From Thiobacillus sp. UBA6205 (lineage in GTDB: Bacteria; Pseudomonadota; Gammaproteobacteria; Burkholderiales; Thiobacillaceae), in assembly GCA_002421825.1 (NCBI GenBank), contig DISR01000058.1, positions 1 through 25,753 of the forward strand: DNA of 25,753 nucleotides. Direction: 5' to 3'. The translations under genes and the position numbers were made by a program. The notes under the pieces are model-generated. The model ran no database searches. It was not told the DNA's origin and saw only the letters and a program-made list of their open reading frames with translations. Shown here piece by piece: positions 7,240 through 13,908 of the stretch. Each line of letters opens with the position of its first letter. Position 1 is the stretch's first letter.

Positions 7240-7987
7240 AGTTCCGTTTTCCAAAAATGGCGCTGCCGACCCGAATCAGGGTGGCGCCTTCCGCGATCGC
7301 AATCTCAAAATCCCCGGACATGCCCATGGACAGGGTATCCAGCGCCAGGCCTCGGGTATTCAAATCCTCCAGCAGCTCGCGCATGAGACGGAAGCGCGAG
7401 CGCGCATCGCCGCCGGGCTCGGGAATGGCCATCAGGCCCCTCAATTTTAGCCCCGGCAGCGATGCAACCGTGCCGGCCAGCGCGGCCGCCTCGTCCGGCG
7501 CCACCCCGCTCTTGCTGGCCTCGCCGCTGACGTTGACCTGGATGCACGCGTTGAGCGGCGGCATGCCGGCCGGCCGCTGTTCGGACAGGCGGCGGGCGAC
7601 CTTCTCGCGTTCGATGCCGTGCACCCAGTCGAAATGCCCGGCGATTTCGCGCGTCTTGTTGCTCTGGATGGGGCCAATAAAGTGCCACACCAGAGGGCGG
7701 GGCAGGGGGCCCGCTTGCGGGGACGTGACCCCGGCGGCGTGGTGACTTGCCGCGGATTCGATGTCCGCGGCAAGCATTGCCTGCACCCCCGCCATCTTTG
7801 GCAAGGCCTCCTGCACGTAATTCTCGCCGAAATGCCGCTGGCCGCAGGTCGCGGCGGCGCGCAACGCCTCGGCGGGAAAGGTCTTGCTCACCGCGACCAG
7901 GGTCACGGCGTCCGGCTGACGGCCCGCTTCGGCTGCGGCGCGCTCGATGCGCGAGCGCACCTCGGCAAGACCCTGCGCCACATGCAT
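7229..7987 (-). CDS. yggS: YggS/PROSC family PLP homeostasis protein with an in-frame repeat insertion
   Basis: A pyridoxal-phosphate-binding protein of the YggS/PROSC family, which keeps free PLP and amino-acid pools balanced. The PLP lysine is K35 in LVAVSK. Other hallmarks are FGENYVQEALPKM (53-65), WHFIGPIQSNKTR (101-113), the VNVSGEASKSG region and SMGMSGDFEIAI near the C-terminus. From the ATG at 7987 the protein is 252 residues, longer than the usual 230 or so. The excess lies at about residues 72-98, between the QEALPKM helix and the WHFIGP strand, and is encoded by palindromic repeat DNA (7694-7774). All core residues remain, so the protein is probably functional. A TTG-initiated form from 8059 is less likely because it would run through the pilT leader. 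It heads the operon yggS-proC-yggT-yggU-dynamin. Confidence 0.9.
   Translation of the reverse strand: MHVAQGLAEVRSRIERAAAEAGRQPDAVTLVAVSKTFPAEALRAAATCGQRHFGENYVQEALPKMAGVQAMLAADIESAASHHAAGVTSPQAGPLPRPLVWHFIGPIQSNKTREIAGHFDWVHGIEREKVARRLSEQRPAGMPPLNACIQVNVSGEASKSGVAPDEAAALAGTVASLPGLKLRGLMAIPEPGGDARSRFRLMRELLEDLNTRGLALDTLSMGMSGDFEIAIAEGATLIRVGSAIFGKRNYAK
7693..7774. repeat. Palindromic repeat insertion inside yggS
   Basis: This segment contains two hairpins within a coding region. CTTGCCGCGGA (7746-7756) and TCCGCGGCAAG (7764-7774) are perfect 11-base inverted arms with a 7-base loop. The other part, 7693-7733, matches 37 of 41 bases of 9239-9279 in the pilT-pilU spacer and contains the stem CCCGC-TT-GCGGG. 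It adds about 81 bases, a multiple of three, leaving the frame open. The insertion interpretation rests on comparison with remembered YggS sequences, in which these residues are absent. Confidence 0.7.
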
Positions 7988-8079
7988 CCACCGGGGGCTG
8001 ATTCCGCTCAAGTTAGAATCCGGAAAGTCGTTAAACACTAAGAATATTATCCCCGACAAATCAAACCACAGGGCACAAC

Positions 8080-9120
8080 GTGGATATTTCCGAACTGCTG
8101 GCCTTCGCCGTCAAGAACAAGGCCTCCGACCTTCACCTCTCGGCCGGCCTGCCGCCCATGATCCGGGTGCACGGCGACATCCGCCGCATCAACCTGCCGC
8201 CGATGGAGCACAAGGACGTGCACCGCATGGTGTACGACATCATGAACGACAGCCAGCGCAAGGCCTACGAGGAAGTGCTGGAGGTGGACTTTTCGTTCGA
8301 CATTCCCACGCTGGCGCGCTTTCGCGTCAACGCCTTCAACCAGCAGCACGGCGCCGGCGCCGTGTTCCGGACCATCCCCTCCAAGGTGCTCAGCCTTGAG
8401 GATCTCGGCGCGCCCGCGATTTTCAAGGAAATCTCCGACCAGCCGCGCGGCGTGGTGCTGGTGACCGGCCCCACCGGTTCGGGCAAGTCCACCACCCTGG
8501 CGGCGATGATCGACTACGTCAACGAAAACCAGTACGCGCACATCCTCACCATCGAGGACCCGATCGAATTCGTGCATCAGAGCAAGAAATGCCTGATCAA
8601 CCAGCGCGAGGTCGGCCCGCACACCCACTCCTTCGCCAACGCCCTGCGCTCGGCGCTGCGCGAGGACCCGGACGTGATCCTGGTGGGCGAGATGCGCGAC
8701 CTGGAGACCATCAGCCTGGCGCTGACCGCGGCCGAAACCGGGCATCTGGTGTTCGGCACCCTGCACACTTCTTCTGCCGCCAAGACCATCGACCGCGTGG
8801 TGGACGTGTTCCCGGCGGCCGAGAAGGAGATGGTGCGCTCCATGCTGTCTGAGAGCTTGCGCGCAGTGATCTCGCAGACCCTGTTGAAAACCAAGGACGG
8901 CAACGGCCGCATCGCCGCGCATGAAATCATGATCGGCACCCCCGCCATCCGCAACCTGATCCGCGAAAACAAGGTGGCGCAGATGTACTCTGCCATCCAG
9001 ACCGGCCAGAACGTCGGCATGCAGACCATGGACCAGTGCCTGCAGGACCTGGTGAGGCGCAACGCGGTTTCCTCGGCCGAGGCCAAGTCCAAGGCCATGA
9101 ACAAAGACGCTTTCCTATGA
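8080..9120 (+). CDS. pilT: Type IV pilus retraction ATPase PilT
   Basis: A 346-residue hexameric cytoplasmic ATPase that depolymerises type IV pili, driving twitching motility. The N-terminal PAS-like domain (1-100) contains ASDLHLSAGLPPMIRV. The RecA-like domain has Walker A GPTGSGKST at 130-138, the Asp box TIEDPIEF, Walker B ILVGEMRD, the His box HLVFGTLHTSSA, and the AIRNLIRE motif characteristic of PilT near the C-terminus. The start is a GTG with AGGG six bases upstream. It is followed by pilU in the same direction. It is divergent from yggS, 92 bases away, the usual arrangement in betaproteobacteria. Confidence 0.96.
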   Translation: MDISELLAFAVKNKASDLHLSAGLPPMIRVHGDIRRINLPPMEHKDVHRMVYDIMNDSQRKAYEEVLEVDFSFDIPTLARFRVNAFNQQHGAGAVFRTIPSKVLSLEDLGAPAIFKEISDQPRGVVLVTGPTGSGKSTTLAAMIDYVNENQYAHILTIEDPIEFVHQSKKCLINQREVGPHTHSFANALRSALREDPDVILVGEMRDLETISLALTAAETGHLVFGTLHTSSAAKTIDRVVDVFPAAEKEMVRSMLSESLRAVISQTLLKTKDGNGRIAAHEIMIGTPAIRNLIRENKVAQMYSAIQTGQNVGMQTMDQCLQDLVRRNAVSSAEAKSKAMNKDAFL

Positions 9121-9422
9121 CAAGACGCAAGCAATTCGTGCCTCTAGAAATTGTAGCGAGCGGGCGTCAGCCGGGCGCACCCGGAGCGCAGGGAGCGGAA
9201 TGTATATGGAAATACATGAGCATTCCGGGGCGACTGCGGAGGGCGGAGCAGGGGCCCCGCTTGCGGGGATGCGACCCCGAAGCAGGATGCGAGTGGCGCG
9301 CGCACGTCGCCCGGCATCCCTGCGACGGCCCGATCCCCAAAGGGGCCCCTCGTGCTACGTCTCCGGGCGCCACCGGATGCGCCCGGATCACACCCGCGCA
9401 GTAAATTTATAGAGGCACGAAC
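9121..9422. other. pilT-pilU intergenic region, occupied by a palindromic element
   Basis: No gene is supported in these 302 bases, although small open frames exist on both strands because the DNA is GC-rich and palindromic. Nearly the whole gap (9135-9421) is one structured repeat element, described separately. The pilU ribosome binding site AGAGG (9411-9415) lies at its right end. PilT and PilU genes are usually much closer together. Confidence 0.8.
9135..9421. repeat. MITE-like nested palindromic element with about 50-bp terminal inverted repeats
   Basis: The left end (9135-9184) and the reverse complement of the right end (9373-9421) align at roughly 41 of 49 positions, starting with 12 identical bases TTCGTGCCTCTA and ending with CCGGGCGCA[C/T]CCGG. 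Inside, the palindrome continues: GGGGCCCC at 9251-9258 and 9342-9349, and GCAGGATGC (9282-9290) against GCATCCCTGC. The left side carries an extra hairpin with arms CGGAATG (9196-9202) and CATTCCG (9221-9227). No transposase is encoded, and no clear target duplication is seen. A 41-bp part is shared with yggS. It could be a non-autonomous mobile element or a transcribed structured RNA between pilT and pilU. Confidence 0.75.
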
Positions 9423-10550
9423 ATGAATGCCGAAAAAACCGTCCATGACCTCTTGCGCCTGATGCTGTCCAAGAAGGCATCCGACCTCTTCATCACCGCG
9501 GGCTTCGCCCCTGCCATCAAGGTCGACGGCAAGATCACGCCGGTGTCGAACCAGACCCTGACGCCGGCGCATACGCGCGAACTCGCGCGCGCCATCATGA
9601 ACGACAAGCAATGGGCCTCGTTCGAGGCCACCAACGAGTCCAACTTCGCCATTTCTCCGCCCGATATCGGCCGCTTCCGGGTGAATGTCTTCGTCCAGCA
9701 GGGCCGCACCGGCATCGTCATGCGGACCATCAACACGGTGATCCCGAAATTCGAGGAACTGGGGCTGCCGCCGGTGCTGAAGGACATCGCCATGGTCAAG
9801 CGCGGCCTGGTCGTGTTCGTGGGCGGCACCGGCTCGGGCAAGTCGACCTCGCTCGCCGCCATGGTCGGCTACCGCAACGAGAACGCCGCCGACCACATCA
9901 TCACGGTGGAGGACCCGATCGAATACGTGCACGAGCACAAGAAGTCCATCATCACCCAGCGCGAGGTCGGGGTGGATACCGAGAACTGGTTCTCGGCCCT
10001 GAAGAACATGCTGCGCCAGGCGCCCGACGTCATCCTGATCGGCGAGATTCGCGACCGCGAGACCATGGAATACGCCATCGCCTTCGCCGAAACCGGCCAC
10101 CTGTGCCTGTCCACCCTGCACGCCAACAGCGCCAACCAGGCGCTCGACCGCATCATCAACTTCTTCCCCGAGGAAAAGCGCGACCAGTTGCTGATGGACC
10201 TTTCGCTCAACCTCAAGGGCTTCGTCTCGCAGCGCCTGATCCCGCGCAAGAGCGGGGTGGGGCGCATCGCCGCGGTGGAAATCCTGCTCAACTCGCCGCT
10301 GATTGCCGACCTGGTATTCAAGGGCCAGGTGCACGAGATCAAGGAAATCATGAGCAAGTCGCGCGAACTGGGCATGCAGACCTTCGACCAGGCGCTGTTC
10401 GACCTCTACGAGGCCGGCCTGATTTCCTACGAGGACGCGCTCAGGAACGCCGACTCGCTCAACGACCTGCGCCTGCAGATCAAGCTGCACAGCCAGGAAG
10501 CCAAGGGCAAGGATTTGATGACGGGACTGGACCACCTCGACATCGTCTGA
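9423..10550 (+). CDS. pilU: PilT/PilU family type IV pilus ATPase PilU
   Basis: A 375-residue paralogue of PilT that works with it as an accessory retraction motor under load. Walker A is GGTGSGKST at 134-142, the Asp box is TVEDPIEY, Walker B is ILIGEIRD and the His box is HLCLSTLHANSA. It differs from PilT in its longer C-terminus ending GLDHLDIV and in PDIGRFRVNVFVQQGRTG, both typical of PilU. The ATG at 9423 has AGAGG seven bases upstream, and that motif belongs to the terminal repeat of the preceding element. Cotranscription with pilT is expected unless the intervening palindrome terminates or processes the transcript. Confidence 0.95.
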   Translation: MNAEKTVHDLLRLMLSKKASDLFITAGFAPAIKVDGKITPVSNQTLTPAHTRELARAIMNDKQWASFEATNESNFAISPPDIGRFRVNVFVQQGRTGIVMRTINTVIPKFEELGLPPVLKDIAMVKRGLVVFVGGTGSGKSTSLAAMVGYRNENAADHIITVEDPIEYVHEHKKSIITQREVGVDTENWFSALKNMLRQAPDVILIGEIRDRETMEYAIAFAETGHLCLSTLHANSANQALDRIINFFPEEKRDQLLMDLSLNLKGFVSQRLIPRKSGVGRIAAVEILLNSPLIADLVFKGQVHEIKEIMSKSRELGMQTFDQALFDLYEAGLISYEDALRNADSLNDLRLQIKLHSQEAKGKDLMTGLDHLDIV

Positions 10551-10556
10551 AAAAAC

Positions 10557-10717
10557 TTGAACAAAGAGGACACGAGGACAAGAGGGAAAACCAGAAAGAT
10601 TCAAAAATTAACCGCAGCGTGCGTGGCGTTTGCAAAGTAAAGAAAGCAAAACTCCGCGTCCTCTGCGAACTCCGCGGTTAAAGGGGTTTGCTCCTGTCCT
10701 CTTGTCCTCTTTGTGAA
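10557..10717. repeat. Inverted-repeat element downstream of pilU
   Basis: The outer arms ACAAAGAGGACACGAGGACAAGAG (10561-10584) and the reverse complement of 10691-10714 agree at 22 of 24 bases. Nested inside are TTAACCGC (10608-10615) and its complement near 10674-10681, plus a repeated CGCGGAGTT/CGCAGAGGACGCGG-type motif. It fills the gap between convergent pilU and rlmL, so it may also stop transcription in both directions. GAGGACA-type palindromes of this kind recur between genes in many environmental proteobacteria. A related element lies at 23992-24071. Confidence 0.72.
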
Positions 10718-10722
10718 TTGAA

Positions 10723-12204
10723 TCAGCGATTCGAGCCCGCCACCAGCTTGTATTCGTAGAGCCGGCATTCCAGGGCGCCGTTGAACAGCGGCGTCTTCTT
10801 GCTGGCCGACAGACGGATCAGCCTGGGCAGGTTGGCGTCGGCGCTGATGATGCAGGCGCGCCAGTTGGCGAACCTGTTTTTCAGCACGTCGCCCAGTTTC
10901 GGATACAGCGCCGCCAGTTCTTCCTCTTCGCCGAGGCGCACGCCGTAAGGCGGGTTCATCACCACCACGCCGGATTTTGCCGGCGGCTCGATTTCCAGGA
11001 TGTCGGCTTTCGACAGGGTCACCGCCTCGCGCAGGCCGGCGGCCTTGAGGTTGCTGTCGGCATCGCGCAATGAACGCCCCATGACATCGCTGCCGTAGAT
11101 GGGCAGCGGGCGCACCGGCTGGCAGGCGGCCTGCGCATCGGACTTCATGCGGGCCCAGGCCCTGGCATCCATGCGCAGCATGCGCTCGAAGGCGAAGTCG
11201 CGCCCCAGGCCGGGGGCGATGTTGAGCGCCATCTGCGCGGCTTCCATCAGGAAGGTGCCGCTGCCGCACATGGGGTCGTACAGCGGTTCATCGGGCTGCC
11301 AGCCCGACAGCCGGAGGATGCCGGCGGCGAGGTTCTCGTTGATGGGCGCCGCGCCCGACTGCTTGCGCAGGCCGCGCTTGTAGAGGGACTCGCCGGACGT
11401 GTCGAGGTAAAGCGTGTAGCGGTCGCGCGTGAGGAAGGCGCGGATGCGGATGTCTGGGTGCAGGGTCTGCACGCTGGGGCGCTGGCCGCTTTCCTCGCGG
11501 AAGCGGTCGCACACGCCATCCTTGATCCTGAGGGTGATGAAGTTGAGGCTTTTCAGCGGCGAGTCCTGCGCCACCACCTTGACCGCGATGGTGCGCGAGA
11601 CGTCGAACCATTTGTGCCAGAACACGGCAAGCGCACCCTGGTACACGTCTTCCTCGTTCTGGTATTTTCCGGCCGACACGCGCAACAGGATGCGTGTCGC
11701 CAGGCGCGAATGCAGGTTGGCTGCATAGCACAGCGTCATCGGCCCGAAGAAGGTTACGCCGCCGCCGGTGGTTTCGATATTGTCCGCGCCCAGTGCCCGC
11801 AGTTCCTCGGCCAGCGCGTTTTCCAGGCCGCGCGGGCAGGTGGCGAAGAACTGTTCGATGCGCGCGGGGCGGCTGTCTGCCCTTTCCGGCTTGGGCGCTG
11901 CGGCCGGCCTTTCCCGGCGCCTGGCCTCGCCGCCGTCGCGCCGGGCCTCTTGCGTGCGCGCGCGCGTCCGCTCCGGCGCCGGCTTTTCCGATCGTGCGGA
12001 GCGCGCACGCGGCGGCTTGTCCTCGGCCGCGGCCTTGTCCTTCCACGCCGTTTCCGGCGCCGGCCTGGGCGCGGGCTTCTTGCTGCGATCGCGCTCGATG
12101 TTCACCCGGCGCGAGGTGGCCGGGCGCTTGGCCTGGCGCGGTTTTCCCTCGCCGCCTTCCTTGTTGATCGAAAGCGTGCCGCGCGATTTGGATTTGTCTG
12201 TCAT
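10723..12204 (-). CDS. rlmL: 23S rRNA (guanine-N2) methyltransferase, THUMP-domain, RlmL-like
   Basis: A 493-residue protein of the RlmL/YpsC group, which methylates N2 of a guanine in 23S rRNA using S-adenosylmethionine. Residues 1-113 form a basic, Ala/Pro/Arg/Lys-rich tail that is probably disordered and absent from the minimal family. The core starts at about 115 with FFATCPRGLENALAEEL, followed by a THUMP region and a Rossmann methyltransferase. Motif I is DPMCGSGTFLMEAA, and the catalytic motif IV is NPPYG at 417-421. E. coli RlmKL is a fusion with RlmK; here only the RlmL-like half is present. The start ATG abuts the hemJ stop with no spacer, so the two are cotranscribed. The exact target base is inferred from family. 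Confidence 0.87.
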   Translation of the reverse strand: MTDKSKSRGTLSINKEGGEGKPRQAKRPATSRRVNIERDRSKKPAPRPAPETAWKDKAAAEDKPPRARSARSEKPAPERTRARTQEARRDGGEARRRERPAAAPKPERADSRPARIEQFFATCPRGLENALAEELRALGADNIETTGGGVTFFGPMTLCYAANLHSRLATRILLRVSAGKYQNEEDVYQGALAVFWHKWFDVSRTIAVKVVAQDSPLKSLNFITLRIKDGVCDRFREESGQRPSVQTLHPDIRIRAFLTRDRYTLYLDTSGESLYKRGLRKQSGAAPINENLAAGILRLSGWQPDEPLYDPMCGSGTFLMEAAQMALNIAPGLGRDFAFERMLRMDARAWARMKSDAQAACQPVRPLPIYGSDVMGRSLRDADSNLKAAGLREAVTLSKADILEIEPPAKSGVVVMNPPYGVRLGEEEELAALYPKLGDVLKNRFANWRACIISADANLPRLIRLSASKKTPLFNGALECRLYEYKLVAGSNR

Positions 12205-12615
12205 TCAGGGCCTGACCACCACGAGGATGACCACCACGACCAGCACCAGCACGGGGATTTCGTTGAACCAGCGGAACCATACATGATCGCGCCGGTTGGT
12301 GCGCGACCGGAACTTTTTCAAGAGTTCCCTGCACGCATGGTGGTAACCGAAAAGGCCTGCAACGAGGACGACCTTGATCCAGAGCCAGACGGGCGTAGGC
12401 CGCCAGTATGCCACCCACAGCCAGATGCCCGAGGCGAGAGTAAGCCACATGATAGGCGTGACGAACCGGTACAATTTCTCTGCCATGAACAGCAGGCGCC
12501 GGTAGGCGGCTTCATTGGATTCCATGGCCAGGTTCACATAGATGCGCGGCAGGTAGAACAGGCCCGCGAACCAGCTCACCATCATCACGATATGAAACAC
12601 CTTGATCCACAGCAT
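12205..12615 (-). CDS. hemJ: CopD/HemJ-type protoporphyrinogen IX oxidase
   Basis: A 136-residue membrane protein with four hydrophobic segments. The signature WIKVFHIVMMVSWFAGLFYLPR at the N-terminus carries the conserved histidine of the HemJ (UPF0093) family. HemJ converts protoporphyrinogen IX to protoporphyrin IX in bacteria lacking HemG and HemY. I chose the ATG at 12615, which gives the standard N-terminus; a longer form to 12693 adds an atypical basic leader. The start codon overlaps that of the divergent tlpA-like gene by two bases (CATG), leaving no intergenic space. No strong ribosome binding site is visible. Confidence 0.88.
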   Translation of the reverse strand: MLWIKVFHIVMMVSWFAGLFYLPRIYVNLAMESNEAAYRRLLFMAEKLYRFVTPIMWLTLASGIWLWVAYWRPTPVWLWIKVVLVAGLFGYHHACRELLKKFRSRTNRRDHVWFRWFNEIPVLVLVVVVILVVVRP

Positions 12616-13195
12616 GGCCAAACCCGAAAACGAAACCCCGCATTCTACCCCCAAGCCCCGGCGCACAGCGCGCTGGCAGCGCTTTCTGCGCAATCATGGC
12701 CTCACCCTGGTGCTGCTCGCCGCCCTCGCCTGGTTCTGGTTCCGCCCGCCCGCCACCGTCACCGGGGAAAACCGCCCGGCGCCGGCCTGGGCCGTGCAGT
12801 TGTCCGACGGCCGCGTGCTCGGCTCCGAGCAGCTCAAGGGCAAGGTCGTGCTCATCAACTACTGGGCCACCTGGTGTCCGTACTGTCTGAAGGAAATGCC
12901 GGTAATCGAGGAATTCTGGCAGGACCACCGCGCCAGGGGCTTCGAAGTGCTGGCGGTGAGCGTGGACGACCCGCCGGAGAAAGTCGCCCGGTACATGAAG
13001 AAGCACGGCTATGCTTTCCCGGCCGCGCCCATGGACCCCAGCGTGTACGCCGCCTTCGGCCGCGCCGACAGCATCCCGACCTCCTTCGTGCTCGACGCCG
13101 AGGGCGTCATCCGCCACAAGATCGACGGCCAGGTACACTACCCGCGGCTGGAAAAACTTGTGCTTCCCTTGCTTGAGCAGGCCAGACAGCCATGA
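12614..13195 (+). CDS. TlpA-like thioredoxin-fold thiol:disulfide protein, membrane anchored
   Basis: A 193-residue protein with a basic cytoplasmic N-terminus (1-28), one transmembrane segment (about 29-43) and a periplasmic thioredoxin fold. The active site is WCPYC at 87-91 in NYWATWCPYCLKEMP, and the cis-proline loop is SIPTSFVLD. This is the redoxin architecture of TlpA/ResA proteins that reduce disulfides, for example in cytochrome c maturation. The precise client is unknown. The ATG at 12614 overlaps the start of hemJ on the other strand; a TTG at 12602 is the only upstream alternative. The stop overlaps slyX by four bases (ATGA), so they form an operon. Confidence 0.87.
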   Translation: MAKPENETPHSTPKPRRTARWQRFLRNHGLTLVLLAALAWFWFRPPATVTGENRPAPAWAVQLSDGRVLGSEQLKGKVVLINYWATWCPYCLKEMPVIEEFWQDHRARGFEVLAVSVDDPPEKVARYMKKHGYAFPAAPMDPSVYAAFGRADSIPTSFVLDAEGVIRHKIDGQVHYPRLEKLVLPLLEQARQP

Positions 13196-13398
13196 ACGAA
13201 TCGCGCCTCACCGAACTCGAAGCCAAGCTCGCCTTTGCCGAAGACCTGCTGGACACGCTGAACCAGGCCGTCATCCGCCAGCAGCGCCAGCTGGACAGCC
13301 TGCAGGAACAGTTCCGGCTATTGCACCGGCAAGTGCGTGACAGCCAGTCCGACACGGAGCCCACGACGCCGCGCGACGAAATTCCGCCGCACTACTAG
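13192..13398 (+). CDS. slyX: SlyX family protein
   Basis: A 68-residue protein matching SlyX in length and layout: an N-terminal coiled coil (RLTELEAKLAFAEDLLDTLN, then VIRQQRQLDSLQEQFRLL) and a short acidic, proline-containing tail ending PPHY. The function of SlyX is not known. It is translationally coupled to the tlpA-like gene by an ATGA overlap. It ends four bases from the stop codon of the convergent yhcH-like gene. Confidence 0.92.
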   Translation: MNESRLTELEAKLAFAEDLLDTLNQAVIRQQRQLDSLQEQFRLLHRQVRDSQSDTEPTTPRDEIPPHY

Positions 13399-13406
13399 CT
13401 AGCTAG
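13395..13406. repeat. CTAGCTAGCTAG palindrome holding both convergent stop codons
   Basis: The 12-base palindrome includes the TAG stop of slyX (13396-13398) and, on the other strand, the TAG stop of the yhcH-like gene (13403-13405). It offers nested stop codons in several frames on both strands. Confidence 0.6.
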
Positions 13407-13849
13407 ACGGCAACCTTCATGACCACCTTGCGGATCATGCCGCCGCTCACCAGCGGCGCATGCGCGTCATCGGGAAAGAAAATGCAGTACGCGCCTGCCG
13501 GGGTGGCCACCCAACTCGATGGCGCGTCGTCGTAGAAGCGGATGTCGCGCGCCGCATCGAAATCTCCGATCGGCTTCACGCATTCGGCCAGCGGCTTCCA
13601 GCCCATCTCGTCCACGCCTTCCAGCACCAGCTGGATGTCGATATGGCGGCGGTGCGATTCCAGCCTGGCTTCGGCGCGCGTGCGCCCCGCACAGTGCTCG
13701 ATGATGGCGAAAATATCCTCGCCCTGCACCGCATGCCTGCCGGGCGCCAGCGCCAGCAAATCGGTTTCATGCAGGAAGGCGAAGGCGCGCGCGAAGCGCG
13801 GGTGCAGCGCCAGATGGCGGCCGGAACCGGCAAGGGTGTCGAGAATCAT
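13403..13849 (-). CDS. YhcH/YjgK/YiaL family protein (cupin-like)
   Basis: A 148-residue member of the YhcH/YjgK/YiaL (DUF386) family. Recognisable parts are the N-terminal ILDTLAGSGRHLALHPRFARAFAFL, the metal-site stretch ESHRRHIDIQLVLEGVDEMGW, and FAIIFFP-type strands near GAYCIFFPDDAHAPL. Relatives have a beta-barrel fold with a metal site and are linked to sugar or sialic-acid metabolism (EbgC/YiaL); the substrate here is unknown. I chose the ATG at 13849, with AGGA about ten bases upstream; a longer frame to 13936 would overlap the stop of the upstream cyclase gene. Confidence 0.87.
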   Translation of the reverse strand: MILDTLAGSGRHLALHPRFARAFAFLHETDLLALAPGRHAVQGEDIFAIIEHCAGRTRAEARLESHRRHIDIQLVLEGVDEMGWKPLAECVKPIGDFDAARDIRFYDDAPSSWVATPAGAYCIFFPDDAHAPLVSGGMIRKVVMKVAV

Positions 13850-13908
13850 GGGTGGGTCATCCTGGTAAAGTTGCGGCCTCGCTTCGCACCGCCCGATGCG
13901 GACGTTCG

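Noticed and set aside
7988..8059. Longer YggS starting at a TTG
   Set aside because: It adds 24 non-family residues, and an ATG at 7987 gives a standard YggS N-terminus.
7988..8079. Defined promoters between yggS and pilT
   Set aside because: A TATTAT sits at 8045-8050, but no matching -35 at suitable spacing was found in either direction, so I did not call one.
9200..9412. Small coding genes between pilT and pilU
   Set aside because: Open frames occur on both strands only because the DNA is GC-rich and palindromic; none has a ribosome binding site or recognisable product.
9144..10604. A 486-codon minus-strand open frame opposite pilU
   Set aside because: It is a shadow of pilU; the plus strand has every PilT/PilU motif, and the minus product has only antisense-type composition.
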